From positions 62,001 to 126,000 of the forward strand of contig NZ_LZRD01000010.1 of the NCBI RefSeq assembly GCF_001687325.1: a stretch of DNA of 64,000 bases. The letters run 5' to 3'. The notes beneath the pieces were generated by a model. The model did no database searches. It had not been told where the DNA came from and saw nothing but the letters and a program-made list of their open reading frames with translations. Positions 24,834 through 33,132 of this stretch are shown piece by piece (position 1 is the first letter of the stretch; every line of letters starts with the position of its first letter). Both the position numbers and the translations under genes were made by a program. This DNA is from Streptomyces sp. PTY087I2. GTDB taxonomy: Bacteria > Actinomycetota > Actinomycetes > Streptomycetales > Streptomycetaceae.

Positions 24834-24879
24834 GACGCGGGACCCGTACGCGGGGCCTTGACGCGGGACCCGTACGCGG
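24834..24879 (+). repeat. direct repeat of 20 bp between the HbhA-like and DUF2516 genes
   Basis: GACGCGGGACCCGTACGCGG occurs at 24834-24853 and again at 24860-24879, a 26-bp period. It lies in the 178-bp gap between the two genes. No hairpin with a U-tract is present; a regulatory role is possible but not shown. Confidence 0.75.
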
Positions 24880-24992
24880 TACGCGTGACCGGGGCGCGGG
24901 GCGGGCACCTTTACGGGTGGCCGGTTCGTTGTCCCGGTACCTTGGCCTTCTCGGCCGCAGGGCGCTCATCCACTCACTAGGCGGTACACAGC

Positions 24993-25328
24993 ATGTTGCT
25001 CTCAGGATTCGGCACGATTCTCCAGCTGCTCTATCTGGCGATGCTGGTGCTGGCCGTGGTCGCGTTCGTCTTCGCGGCGACCGCCCGTGAGGACGCCTAC
25101 CGTGCCGCCGACAAGAAGAAGAAGTCGTTCTGGCTGATCATTCTCGGCATCGCCGTCGCCGTGAACCTGCTCATCCCGATGCTGTTCCTCCAGCTCGCGG
25201 GCGTCGTCGCGTCGATCGTGTTCATGGTCGACGTGCGCCCCGCGCTCAAGGAGGTCTCGGGCGGCGGTGGCCGCAGGGGCGGCTCCAGCAGCGACGGCCC
25301 GTACGGTCCCTACAACGGCGGGCGCTGA
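24993..25328 (+). CDS. DUF2516 membrane protein
   Basis: 111 aa with two or three hydrophobic segments (about residues 7-28, 46-65 and 66-78), a Lys-rich cytoplasmic loop (DKKKKSF) and a Gly-rich tail. This matches DUF2516 (Rv0476 in M. tuberculosis), which lies behind HbhA there too. Function unknown. Its last 19 bp overlap the 3' end of the convergent phosphatase gene. Confidence 0.87.
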   Translation: MLLSGFGTILQLLYLAMLVLAVVAFVFAATAREDAYRAADKKKKSFWLIILGIAVAVNLLIPMLFLQLAGVVASIVFMVDVRPALKEVSGGGGRRGGSSSDGPYGPYNGGR

Positions 25329-26662
25329 ACGCCCAGGGGGCGTCCGACGACGGGTGACACGGGGCGGGAGCGCGGTGCGCTGCCGCCCCGCCGTCGTATC
25401 CGCTCCGGATCGCGGCCCAGCAGCAGGACCGCCACATCGTCGGTCAGCTCGCCGCCGTTCAGCTCCCGCACCTCGGCGACCGCCGCCTCCAGCAGCTCCT
25501 CGCCCGCCAGGCCCTGTTCCAGCCGGCCGTTGACCATCGCGACCATGCCGTCCTGGCCGAGCCGCTCGCTGCCGCCGGTCCCCACGCGCCCCTCGATGAG
25601 CCCGTCCGTGTACATCATCAGGCTCCACGCGCCGCCCAGCTCCACCTGCCGGCGCGGCCACCTCGCCCGCGGCAGCAGCCCCAGCGCCGGGCCGCCGTCC
25701 TCGTACGGGAGCAGCCGGGCCGGCCGGCCGTGGCGGGCGAGCAGCGGCGCGGGGTGTCCGGCCAGGCAGAGTCCGGCCCGCCGCCCGTCGGACGCGATGT
25801 CGACGGTGCAGAGCGTCGCGAAGATCTCCTCGCTCTGCCGCTCGTGCTCCAGCACCTGCTGGAGCGTGGACAGCAGCTCGTCCCCGCACAGCCCGGCCAG
25901 GGTCAGCGCCCGCCAGGCGATCCGCAGCTCGACGCCGAGCGCCGCCTCGTCCGGGCCGTGGCCGCAGACATCGCCGATCATCGCGTGCACCGTGCCGTCC
26001 GGGGTGCGGACGACGTCGTAGAAGTCACCGCCGAGAAGGGCGCGGCTGCGGCCGGGCCGGTAGCGCGCGGCGAAGCTCAGGTCGGAGCCGTCCAGCAGCG
26101 GGGTGGGGAGCAGGCCGCGTTCCAGGCGGGCGTTCTCCTGGGCGCGCAGCCGGGACTCGGTCAGCTGGTGCTGGGCGATGTCGGCGCGCTTGCGCTCCAC
26201 GGCGTACCGGATGGCGCGGCTCAGGACGCGGGCGTCCAGCTCGCCCCGAAAAAGGTAGTCCTGCGCCCCGACGCGTACCGCCTCGGCCGCCAGCTCCGTG
26301 TCGTCCTCGGCGGTCAGCGCGAGGACCGCGTGCAGCGGGGCGATCCGGAGTACGTGGGTGAGCGCCGCCAGCTCGTCGGCCCGGCCGGAGACGACGGGGC
26401 CGTCGCCGGGGCCGCTGTCGGAGCCGGTGACCGGCAGGGCCAGGTCCAGCAGGATGCAGTCCACGTCGTCGGTGAGCAGCCGCGCCGCCTCGGTGAGGTT
26501 GCGGGCGGTACGGACGCGGACCCGGGTCCCGGCCGCCGCCGAGAGTTCGGGGACGGTGATGGTGGTGCCCGCCGGGTCGTCCTCGATCACCAGCAGGGTG
26601 AGGCCGCCGTGGGAGGTCTCCGCAGCGGGCACGGAGCGCTGCTGCGGTACGGGTACGGGCAT
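25310..26662 (-). CDS. response-regulator PP2C (SpoIIE-type) protein phosphatase
   Basis: 450 aa from ATG 26662 (AAGGAAA upstream). An N-terminal receiver-like domain (LLVIEDDPAGT, phospho-acceptor Asp in DCILLDLALP, LTAEDD) is followed by a coiled linker (AIRYAVERKRAD) and a SpoIIE/PP2C domain with metal-binding motifs GGDFYDV, MIGDVCGHGPDEA and TDGLIEG. Such proteins dephosphorylate anti-sigma-factor antagonists. The receiver Lys that normally follows DYL is Arg here (GAQDYLFRGELD), and the loop after the acceptor Asp is expanded (SDSGPGDGPVVSGRAD). The partner is not in the window. Confidence 0.88.
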   Translation of the reverse strand: MPVPVPQQRSVPAAETSHGGLTLLVIEDDPAGTTITVPELSAAAGTRVRVRTARNLTEAARLLTDDVDCILLDLALPVTGSDSGPGDGPVVSGRADELAALTHVLRIAPLHAVLALTAEDDTELAAEAVRVGAQDYLFRGELDARVLSRAIRYAVERKRADIAQHQLTESRLRAQENARLERGLLPTPLLDGSDLSFAARYRPGRSRALLGGDFYDVVRTPDGTVHAMIGDVCGHGPDEAALGVELRIAWRALTLAGLCGDELLSTLQQVLEHERQSEEIFATLCTVDIASDGRRAGLCLAGHPAPLLARHGRPARLLPYEDGGPALGLLPRARWPRRQVELGGAWSLMMYTDGLIEGRVGTGGSERLGQDGMVAMVNGRLEQGLAGEELLEAAVAEVRELNGGELTDDVAVLLLGRDPERIRRRGGSAPRSRPVSPVVGRPLGVQRPPL

Positions 26663-26962
26663 CGGTTCTGGTTTCCTTCCCTCCCCCCGAGGGCGCGGCG
26701 GGTCGACGATCGACGATCCGCCAGTCGGGGACGATAGCGGTCCGCGGTGGGGGAACGGAATGGCGCGCGGGGAACGGCCCCTGTCATATGCGCCGTCATA
26801 AGCCGCGTCCCGACACGGATCCGGCGCGCTGGGCGGCCGTACGGGTGCGGAAGCGCCCATGACAAACATCACGCACCCCCGGACGGCGGCGTGGCCCCGC
26901 TCACAGGTGTCGGACCATCACCCGACTCGCCCCGGTGAACCCCGACTCGCCCCGGTGAACCC
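26663..26962. other. intergenic region with a 20-bp tandem duplication
   Basis: 300 bp between the phosphatase and NlpC/P60 genes, both on the minus strand. The only clear structure is an exact head-to-tail duplication of CCCGACTCGCCCCGGTGAAC at 26921-26940 and 26941-26960, just beyond the NlpC/P60 stop. No convincing ORF, and no terminator hairpin was identified. Confidence 0.6.
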
Positions 26963-28048
26963 CTACTTGTCCGGGCGGACCACGCCGAGGATCTTCATCG
27001 AGCCCGCGCCCGCCAGCGTGACGTTGCGGCCGGGGCGCGGGGCGTGAACGATCGCGCCGTCGCCGACGTACATCCCGACGTGGCTCGCGTCGGCGTGGTA
27101 GATGATCAGGTCGCCGGGGCGCATGTCCCGGATGTCGATGCGCGGCAGCAGCCGCCACTGCTCCTGCGAGGTGCGCGGGATCGGCCGCTTCGCCGCCAGC
27201 CAGGCCTGGGACGTCAGGCCGGAGCAGTCGTACGAACCGGGGCCCTCGGCCCCCCACACGTACGGCTTGCCTATCTGCGCCGTCGCGAAGGCCACCGCCG
27301 CCGCTCCGGCCTTGCTCGCCTCACCGCTGACGTCCTTGATCGCGCCGGAGGAGAGCCAGGCGGTCTGTGCCTCGTTCGCCGCGTCCTGCTCCAGTTGGCG
27401 CAGCCGCTCGCGCTCCTTCTTCTCCAGCTTCGACTCGAGCTTCTCCGCCGCCTTGATCTGCGCGTTGATCTTCTTCTTGGCCTTGGCCTGCTTGACCCGG
27501 TTCGCTTCCAGCTTCTCCCAGTTGGCGCTGGCGTCCTGGGTGTACGTCTCCAGGTCCTGCTGCGTCTGGTTCAGCTCGGCCAGCAGCGACTTGGAGGCCT
27601 GCTGGCTCTGGCGGACCTTGTTGATCCCGTCCAGGAAGAGCTTCGGGTCGTTGCTCAGGGCCAGCTGCGCGCCGGGCGGCAGGCCGCCGTTGCGGTACTG
27701 CTCGCGGGCCTGGGCGCCGGCCCGGTCCTTCAGCGCGGCGATGCGCGCCTGGCCGTCGACGATCGCCTTGGCCAGCTTCACGATCTCGCCGGACTGCTTC
27801 TTCGTCTGCTCCTCGGCGAGGTTGTACGCGTCGGTCGCCGCGCCCGCCTTCCGGTACAGCGTCTCGATCTCCTCGCGGACCTTCTCCAGGTCCGCGTTGG
27901 AGTAGCGCTGCGGCCCGTCGGTCCGGGCGGAGGACGAGGAGGGCGAGGGCTCCTGAACCGGGGCGGCCGAGGCCTGGCCCGTGGACGTCAGCAGGGCCAG
28001 CGCACAGACCAGCGTGATGGCCGCCGTGGCGCAGTGGCGTCGGTTCAC
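26963..28048 (-). CDS. secreted NlpC/P60 cell-wall hydrolase with coiled coil
   Basis: 361 aa from GTG 28048 (GGAGGGGGAG upstream); ATG 28069 is an alternative. Signal peptide (VNRRHCATAAITLVCALALL), then a long coiled coil (about residues 45-225, rich in Lys/Glu/Gln), then an NlpC/P60 domain with catalytic Cys in YDCSGLT, His in SHVGMYVG and a third polar residue in HAPRPG. The layout is that of mycobacterial RipA-like endopeptidases, which cut peptidoglycan stem peptides. Monocistronic as far as can be seen. Confidence 0.92.
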   Translation of the reverse strand: MNRRHCATAAITLVCALALLTSTGQASAAPVQEPSPSSSSARTDGPQRYSNADLEKVREEIETLYRKAGAATDAYNLAEEQTKKQSGEIVKLAKAIVDGQARIAALKDRAGAQAREQYRNGGLPPGAQLALSNDPKLFLDGINKVRQSQQASKSLLAELNQTQQDLETYTQDASANWEKLEANRVKQAKAKKKINAQIKAAEKLESKLEKKERERLRQLEQDAANEAQTAWLSSGAIKDVSGEASKAGAAAVAFATAQIGKPYVWGAEGPGSYDCSGLTSQAWLAAKRPIPRTSQEQWRLLPRIDIRDMRPGDLIIYHADASHVGMYVGDGAIVHAPRPGRNVTLAGAGSMKILGVVRPDK

Positions 28049-28286
28049 GGGCTCCCCCTCCGGGCACATACCTGACTTACCGTCAGTAACTTTTCGGCAA
28101 CGTCGCGATCGTGCCATGTCGTCCTTCAAAGCAACAGAGGCCGACGGCACCCGGCGCGTCACATATCGCCCGCACGGGACCAGTTCGCCAGGAACCCCCC
28201 CGGCTGCGTCCTCCCCACCCACAGGGACGAACGACGCCCCCGTGGCGTTCCCGGAGCGGGCGATCTCCGCCCGTGAGAGGGAAAGT

Positions 28287-29072
28287 TCAGCGGGAGCCGG
28301 GGCGCAGCGCGTCCCACTCCACCGTGATCTCGCCCTGCCGCCACCGACGTACCCCGTCCACCACCGGCCAGTCGGCCGCCACCGCCCGCACCGCCGCGAT
28401 CCAGCGCTGCCGCGCGCCCAGCGAGGCGTACGGGGAGGCCGCCGCCCACGCCCGGTCGAAGTCCCGCAGGAACGCGTGGACCGGCTCGCCCGGCACATTG
28501 CGGTGGATCAGCGCCTTCGGCAGGCGTTCCGCCAGGTCGGACGGGCGCTCCAGCGAGCCGAGCCGGGTCGCGAAGGTGACCGTGCGCGGCCCCTCGGGCC
28601 CCAGCGCCACCCAGACGTGCCGGCGGCCGATCTCGTCGCAGGTCCCCTCCACCAGGAGCCCGTCCGTGTCCAGCCGGGCACACAGCCGCGCCCAGACCTC
28701 GGCGACCTGGTCCTCGTCGTACTGGCGCAGCACGTTCGCCGCCCGGATGAGCAGGGGCCGCACCGCCAGGGGCACCTCGAAACCGCCGTGCACGAAGGTG
28801 AGCCCGTCACGCTCGTACGGCTTCGCCGCCGCGACCCGGTCCGGGTCGATCTCGATCCCCGTCACCTCGGTGCGCGGCTCGGCGGTACGCAGGCGGGCCA
28901 GCAGCTCGACGGCGGTCCAGGGGGCCGCCCCGTACCCGAGATCGACGGCCACGGGCGTCCCGGCGCGGCGCAGCGCGGGGCCGTGGGCGTCGGCGATCCA
29001 GCGGTCCATGCGGCGCAGCCGGTTGGGGTTGGTGGTCCCGCGGGTGGCGGTGCCGATGGGGCGCTGGCGCAT
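28287..29072 (-). CDS. class I SAM-dependent methyltransferase-like protein
   Basis: 261 aa from ATG 29072. Motif I-like PVAVDLGYGAAPWTAVELL and acidic motif II TGIEIDPDRV indicate a Rossmann-type SAM-binding core. The rest does not match a named enzyme. No Shine-Dalgarno is visible before ATG 29072; ATG 29114 gives a longer form. It is divergent from mshA, 221 bp apart. Substrate unknown. Confidence 0.78.
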   Translation of the reverse strand: MRQRPIGTATRGTTNPNRLRRMDRWIADAHGPALRRAGTPVAVDLGYGAAPWTAVELLARLRTAEPRTEVTGIEIDPDRVAAAKPYERDGLTFVHGGFEVPLAVRPLLIRAANVLRQYDEDQVAEVWARLCARLDTDGLLVEGTCDEIGRRHVWVALGPEGPRTVTFATRLGSLERPSDLAERLPKALIHRNVPGEPVHAFLRDFDRAWAAASPYASLGARQRWIAAVRAVAADWPVVDGVRRWRQGEITVEWDALRPGSR

Positions 29073-29202
29073 GGGTCGAGCGTATGCGACGCGGTGCGGG
29101 GTACCCGGTCCCACCTGGTCCGGTCCGGCCCTTCAGGCCCAGCCCGGTCCCGCCCGGGTGTGCGTGCGACGCGCCGTGGGCCGCGTAATGATTTGGCAAA
29201 GC

Positions 29203-29229
29203 GGAAATGAAAGACGGCATTCCACTGTT
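29203..29229 (+). promoter_or_regulatory. possible SigR-type promoter for mshA
   Basis: GGAAA at 29203-29207, a 19-bp spacer and GTT at 29227-29229, a near match to the SigR consensus GGAAT-N18/19-GTT. mshA is a known thiol-stress gene in Streptomyces. One mismatch in the -35 element leaves this tentative. Confidence 0.42.
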
Positions 29230-29293
29230 TCGACCTTCGGAGGGACCGCACGCCCTCTCCCGCAGCATGCCCCTATCGAGGAGGACCGACGAG

Positions 29294-30646
29294 GTGAGCC
29301 AGTACGTCTCCCGGCTCGGCTCCACCCGGACGGCCGCGCGCCTCAGGTTTCCCGGAGGCTTCTCCGGGGCGTCCCGCAAGCCGCGCCGCATCGCGATGCT
29401 CTCCGTGCACACCTCCCCGCTCCACCAGCCCGGTACCGGCGACGCGGGCGGGATGAACGTCTACATCGTCGAGCTGGCCAAGCGCCTCGCCGCGATCAAC
29501 ATCGAGGTCGAGATCTTCACCCGGGCGACCACCGGCTCCCTCGCCCCCGCGGTCGAGCTGGCCCCCGGCGTCCTGGTCCGGCACGTCGACGCCGGACCGT
29601 ACGAAGGTCTCGCCAAGGAGGACCTGCCCGCCCAGCTCTGCGCCTTCACCCACGGAGTGATGCAGGCCTGGGCCGGTCAGCGCCCCGGCTACTACGACCT
29701 CGTGCACTCCCACTACTGGCTCTCCGGCCAGGTCGGCTGGCTCGCCGCCCAGCGCTGGGGCGTCCCGCTCGTGCACGCCATGCACACCATGGCCAAGGTC
29801 AAGAACGCCGCGCTCGCCGAGGGCGACACCCCCGAGCCGCCCGCCCGGGTCATCGGCGAGACCCAGATCGTGAACGCCTCCGACCGGCTGATCGCCAACA
29901 CCGCCGAGGAGGCCGACGAGCTCGTCCGCTTCTACGGCGCCGACCCGGCCGCCGTCGCCGTCGTCCACCCCGGCGTCAACCTCGACCGCTTCCGCCCCGC
30001 CGACGGCCGCGCCGCCGCGCGCGCCCGGCTCGGCCTGCCGCAGGACGCGCTGATCCCGCTCTTCGCGGGCCGCATCCAGCCGCTGAAGGCCCCGGACGTG
30101 CTGCTGCGCGCGGTGGCCGTGCTGCTGGACCGGGACCCGTCGCTGCGCTCGCGCATCGTGGTGCCGGTGGTCGGCGGGCCGAGCGGCAGCGGGCTCGCCA
30201 AGCCCGAGGGGCTCCAGAAGCTGGCCGCGCGCCTCGGCATCGCCGACGTCGTACGGTTCTGCCCGCCGGTGGGCCAGGACCTGCTGGCGGACTGGTTCCG
30301 GGCCGCTTCGGTGCTGGTCATGCCCTCGTACAGCGAGTCCTTCGGCCTGGTCGCGATCGAGGCCCAGGCGACCGGTACGCCGGTGGTCGCCGCGGCCGTG
30401 GGCGGGCTGCCGGTGGCGGTGCGCGACGAGGTCAGCGGCTTTCTGATACCCGGGCACGAGCCGGAGGCGTACGCCCGCGCGCTCGGACGGTTCGCGGACG
30501 CGCCGGAGCTGGTCGAGCGGATGGGGGAGGCCGCCGCGGCGCACGCCCAGTCCTTCGGCTGGGACACGGCCGCGTCGGCGACCGCCGATGTGTACACGGC
30601 CGCGCTCTGCGACCACCGCCGCCGGGCCCGGACGCACCACGGCTGA
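29294..30646 (+). CDS. mshA: D-inositol-3-phosphate glycosyltransferase (mycothiol biosynthesis)
   Basis: 450 aa from GTG 29294 (GAGGAGGA upstream); ATG 29267 is a less likely alternative. It is a GT4-family enzyme with N-terminal [24 protein letters not shown]-sugar-binding C-terminal domain and the E-x7-E stretch in [15 protein letters not shown]. It transfers GlcNAc from UDP-GlcNAc to 1L-inositol-1-phosphate, the first step of mycothiol synthesis in the cytoplasm. A SigR-like promoter lies upstream. The YbjN-like gene follows after 51 bp. Confidence 0.95.
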   Translation: MSQYVSRLGSTRTAARLRFPGGFSGASRKPRRIAMLSVHTSPLHQPGTGDAGGMNVYIVELAKRLAAINIEVEIFTRATTGSLAPAVELAPGVLVRHVDAGPYEGLAKEDLPAQLCAFTHGVMQAWAGQRPGYYDLVHSHYWLSGQVGWLAAQRWGVPLVHAMHTMAKVKNAALAEGDTPEPPARVIGETQIVNASDRLIANTAEEADELVRFYGADPAAVAVVHPGVNLDRFRPADGRAAARARLGLPQDALIPLFAGRIQPLKAPDVLLRAVAVLLDRDPSLRSRIVVPVVGGPSGSGLAKPEGLQKLAARLGIADVVRFCPPVGQDLLADWFRAASVLVMPSYSESFGLVAIEAQATGTPVVAAAVGGLPVAVRDEVSGFLIPGHEPEAYARALGRFADAPELVERMGEAAAAHAQSFGWDTAASATADVYTAALCDHRRRARTHHG

Positions 30647-30697
30647 TCGCCCGAGGCCCCTCCTGCCGCCCGCCCCCCGCTGTCGTACGCTCGCTGC

Positions 30698-31210
30698 ATG
30701 GCTGACGCACCCGACGAGACAGCAGCGGCCCAGGTCATCGAGGCGACGCTGAACGATGCCGGGCTCGTATGGGAGAGCCCGGAGCGCGGCAACTACGTCG
30801 TGACCCTGCCGGGCACCCGCAAGCTGTCGACGACCTGTTCCCTGATCGTCGGCAAGCACTCCCTCTCCCTCAACGCGTTCGTCGTCCGGCACCCGGACGA
30901 GAACGACGCCGAGGTGCACCGCTGGCTGCTGGAGCGCAACCTCCGCCTGTTCGGGGTGAGTTACGCGATCGACTCGCTCGGCGACGTCTATCTGGTCGGC
31001 AAGCTCCCCCTGGCGGTGGTCACCCCCGAGGAGCTGGACCGGCTGCTCGGCGTGGTCCTCGAAGCGGCCGACGGGGCGTTCAACACCCTGCTGGAGCTGG
31101 GGTTCGCGAACTCGATCCGCAAGGAGTACGCGTGGCGGGTGGCGCGCGGTGAGTCCACCCGCAACCTGGAAGCGTTCAGCCATCTGACCCGGGATACGTC
31201 CGACAGCTGA
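30698..31210 (+). CDS. YbjN-domain protein
   Basis: 170 aa, MADAPDETAAAQVIEATLND and onward, with a type-III-secretion-chaperone-like alpha/beta fold pattern typical of actinobacterial YbjN proteins (NRWL-like segment VHRWLLERNLRLFGVSYAI). No signal peptide. Its place immediately behind mshA is common in Streptomyces and suggests co-transcription, but a link to mycothiol is not established. Confidence 0.83.
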   Translation: MADAPDETAAAQVIEATLNDAGLVWESPERGNYVVTLPGTRKLSTTCSLIVGKHSLSLNAFVVRHPDENDAEVHRWLLERNLRLFGVSYAIDSLGDVYLVGKLPLAVVTPEELDRLLGVVLEAADGAFNTLLELGFANSIRKEYAWRVARGESTRNLEAFSHLTRDTSDS

Positions 31211-31355
31211 CGCTTACCTCCACTGCCTCCACGGCTTTCTCTCGGCGGCGCACGGGTCTTTCCCTGCGCCGCCGAGGCATGCCATGCTCGCCGCCAACGC
31301 ACACATGAACGTCATTCATATACATGAAAGACCTTCCATGAAAGGCGGATCGGGT

Positions 31356-33116
31356 ATGGCGACGCATCAGGGGACGGGAAGCGGCGGGAGCGGCGGGGGC
31401 GAGGTCGCCAGGCGTACGGTCCTCGGCGGCGCCGTGGCCGTAGCGGCGGCCGCCGCGACCGGAGCCGCCACGGCCGGGTCGGCCCACGCCTCGGCGGCCC
31501 GAGAGCCGGCGGCCCGAGCCTCGGCCGCCCGCCCGGTCCGGGAGGCCGCTCTGTGGCGGGAGTTCGCCGCCGCCCCCTTCACCCACCCCCAGATCCCCTA
31601 CGTCGGCCGCGCCGGCCACCGCGCGGGATCCGGCCTCCCGCGCGGTGGCCGGCGTGGCCTCGTCATCGACGTCGTACGCGACCACGGAGCCCGCCCCGAC
31701 GGCTCGGCCGACGCCGCGCCCGCGATCAACCGTGCCGTCGCCGCCGCCGGAGAGCGCGGCGGCGGCACGGTGACCGTCCCGGCGGGGACGTACCGCATCG
31801 ACGACATCATCCGCATCGGCCACAGCGACGTCGTGGTGCGCGGCGCGGGCAGCGGGGCGACGACGCTGTACGCGACCCGCAGTCTCACCGAGCTGATCGG
31901 GGCGTACGGCAGCCGTTACGGCGGCGACAAGTCCAGCTGGTCCTGGGCCGGCGGCCTCATCTGGCTCTGCCCCAAGGACCGTTGGGCCTCGCTGACCGAC
32001 GCGATCCGCGCCCGGGAATGGCCCTTCGAGGGCTGGACCGGCAACCGCCGCGACGCCTGGCGCACCCTCGCCGTCCCGGCCCCGGCCCGCCGAGGCGACC
32101 GTACGATCACCGTCCCCGCCGCCGACGCCCGGAATCTGCGGCCCGGACAGCTCGTCCTCCTCCGCCTCGCCGACGACCCCGGCCACACGCTGCTCCAGCA
32201 CATGGCGGGCGACGGCGAGGGCGCGCGGGCGTACACCTGGGCCGACAAGACCAAGCTGACCTCGTACGTTCCCTACGAATGGCCGGTCCGCGTCACAGGC
32301 GTACAAGACCGCCGGATCACCCTGGAACGACCCCTTCCGCTCGATGTGCGCCCCGAGTGGGACCCCCGGCTGACCACCCTCGTCACTCCGCTCACCGGGT
32401 CCGGCGTCGAGGGCCTCACCCTGGAGGCGGTCGAGAAGCCGCAGGCCCCGCACCTGCTCGACCAGGGGTACAACGGGCTCGCGTTCCAGTGCGCGTACGA
32501 CTGCTGGGCCGACGACGTCACCGTCCGGCACGTCGACAACGGCTTCGGCCTGATCGGCGCGTCCGCCTGCACCCTGCGCCGTACGAAGGTCGAGGGGCGC
32601 GGCGCGCACCACCCGTACTACTGCCGCGAGGGCTCGCACGACAACCTGATCGAGGACTTCACCATCGCCGCCCGCACCACCCCCGCGCCCGTCGGCACCC
32701 AGCTCCACGGCATCAACGTCGAGGGCCTGTCCAGCTACAACGTCTGGTCGCGCGGCCGGATGGAGACGGGCACGTTCGACTCGCACCGGGGGATGCCGTT
32801 CGCCAACGTCCGCACCGACATCACGGTGAACAACGACGGCGTCCACGGCGGCGACGCCAGCGCGGGCCCGCTGTTCGGGGCGCGCTTCACCCACTGGAAC
32901 ATCCGGGTCACCAACGAGCGGGCCGGGCTGATGAAGATCGACGGCCTCGCCCCGTACAGCGCGACCGTGGGCATCAACGAGGTACGGGAGTTCGGCCAGA
33001 TCGACGTCCCCGACTTCACCGGCGACCTGCACACCCGCCTGGAGACGTACGGGAGTCCGGAGACGGTCCGGCCGGCCAACCTGTACGAGGCGCAGCGGGG
33101 TGTACGTCTGCGCTGA
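31356..33116 (+). CDS. Tat-type secreted right-handed beta-helix protein
   Basis: 586 aa from ATG 31356 (AAGGCGG upstream); ATG 31338 is an alternative. Twin-arginine-like signal (EVARRTVLGGAVAVAAA) and cleavage near SAHASA. The mature part has the pectate-lyase-3 / GH55-type opening DVVRDHGARPDGSADAAPAINRAV (core HGARPDGSADA) with GGTVTVPAGTY, then parallel-beta-helix repeats. It is probably an extracellular carbohydrate-active or cell-surface protein. Catalytic residues and substrate cannot be assigned. It stands alone, next to an unrelated phosphotransferase gene. Confidence 0.82.
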   Translation: MATHQGTGSGGSGGGEVARRTVLGGAVAVAAAAATGAATAGSAHASAAREPAARASAARPVREAALWREFAAAPFTHPQIPYVGRAGHRAGSGLPRGGRRGLVIDVVRDHGARPDGSADAAPAINRAVAAAGERGGGTVTVPAGTYRIDDIIRIGHSDVVVRGAGSGATTLYATRSLTELIGAYGSRYGGDKSSWSWAGGLIWLCPKDRWASLTDAIRAREWPFEGWTGNRRDAWRTLAVPAPARRGDRTITVPAADARNLRPGQLVLLRLADDPGHTLLQHMAGDGEGARAYTWADKTKLTSYVPYEWPVRVTGVQDRRITLERPLPLDVRPEWDPRLTTLVTPLTGSGVEGLTLEAVEKPQAPHLLDQGYNGLAFQCAYDCWADDVTVRHVDNGFGLIGASACTLRRTKVEGRGAHHPYYCREGSHDNLIEDFTIAARTTPAPVGTQLHGINVEGLSSYNVWSRGRMETGTFDSHRGMPFANVRTDITVNNDGVHGGDASAGPLFGARFTHWNIRVTNERAGLMKIDGLAPYSATVGINEVREFGQIDVPDFTGDLHTRLETYGSPETVRPANLYEAQRGVRLR

Positions 33117-33132
33117 CGTACTTCCGGGGTGC

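Noticed and set aside
28049-28286. c-di-AMP (ydaO) riboswitch upstream of the NlpC/P60 gene
   Set aside because: Such riboswitches often precede wall hydrolase genes in Streptomyces, but I could not find the conserved core in this interval.
29207-29293. Longer N-terminus for MshA (starts at 29207 or 29267)
   Set aside because: GTG 29294 has a good ribosome binding site and gives the usual MshA start; the candidate SigR -10 at 29227 would lie downstream of 29207.
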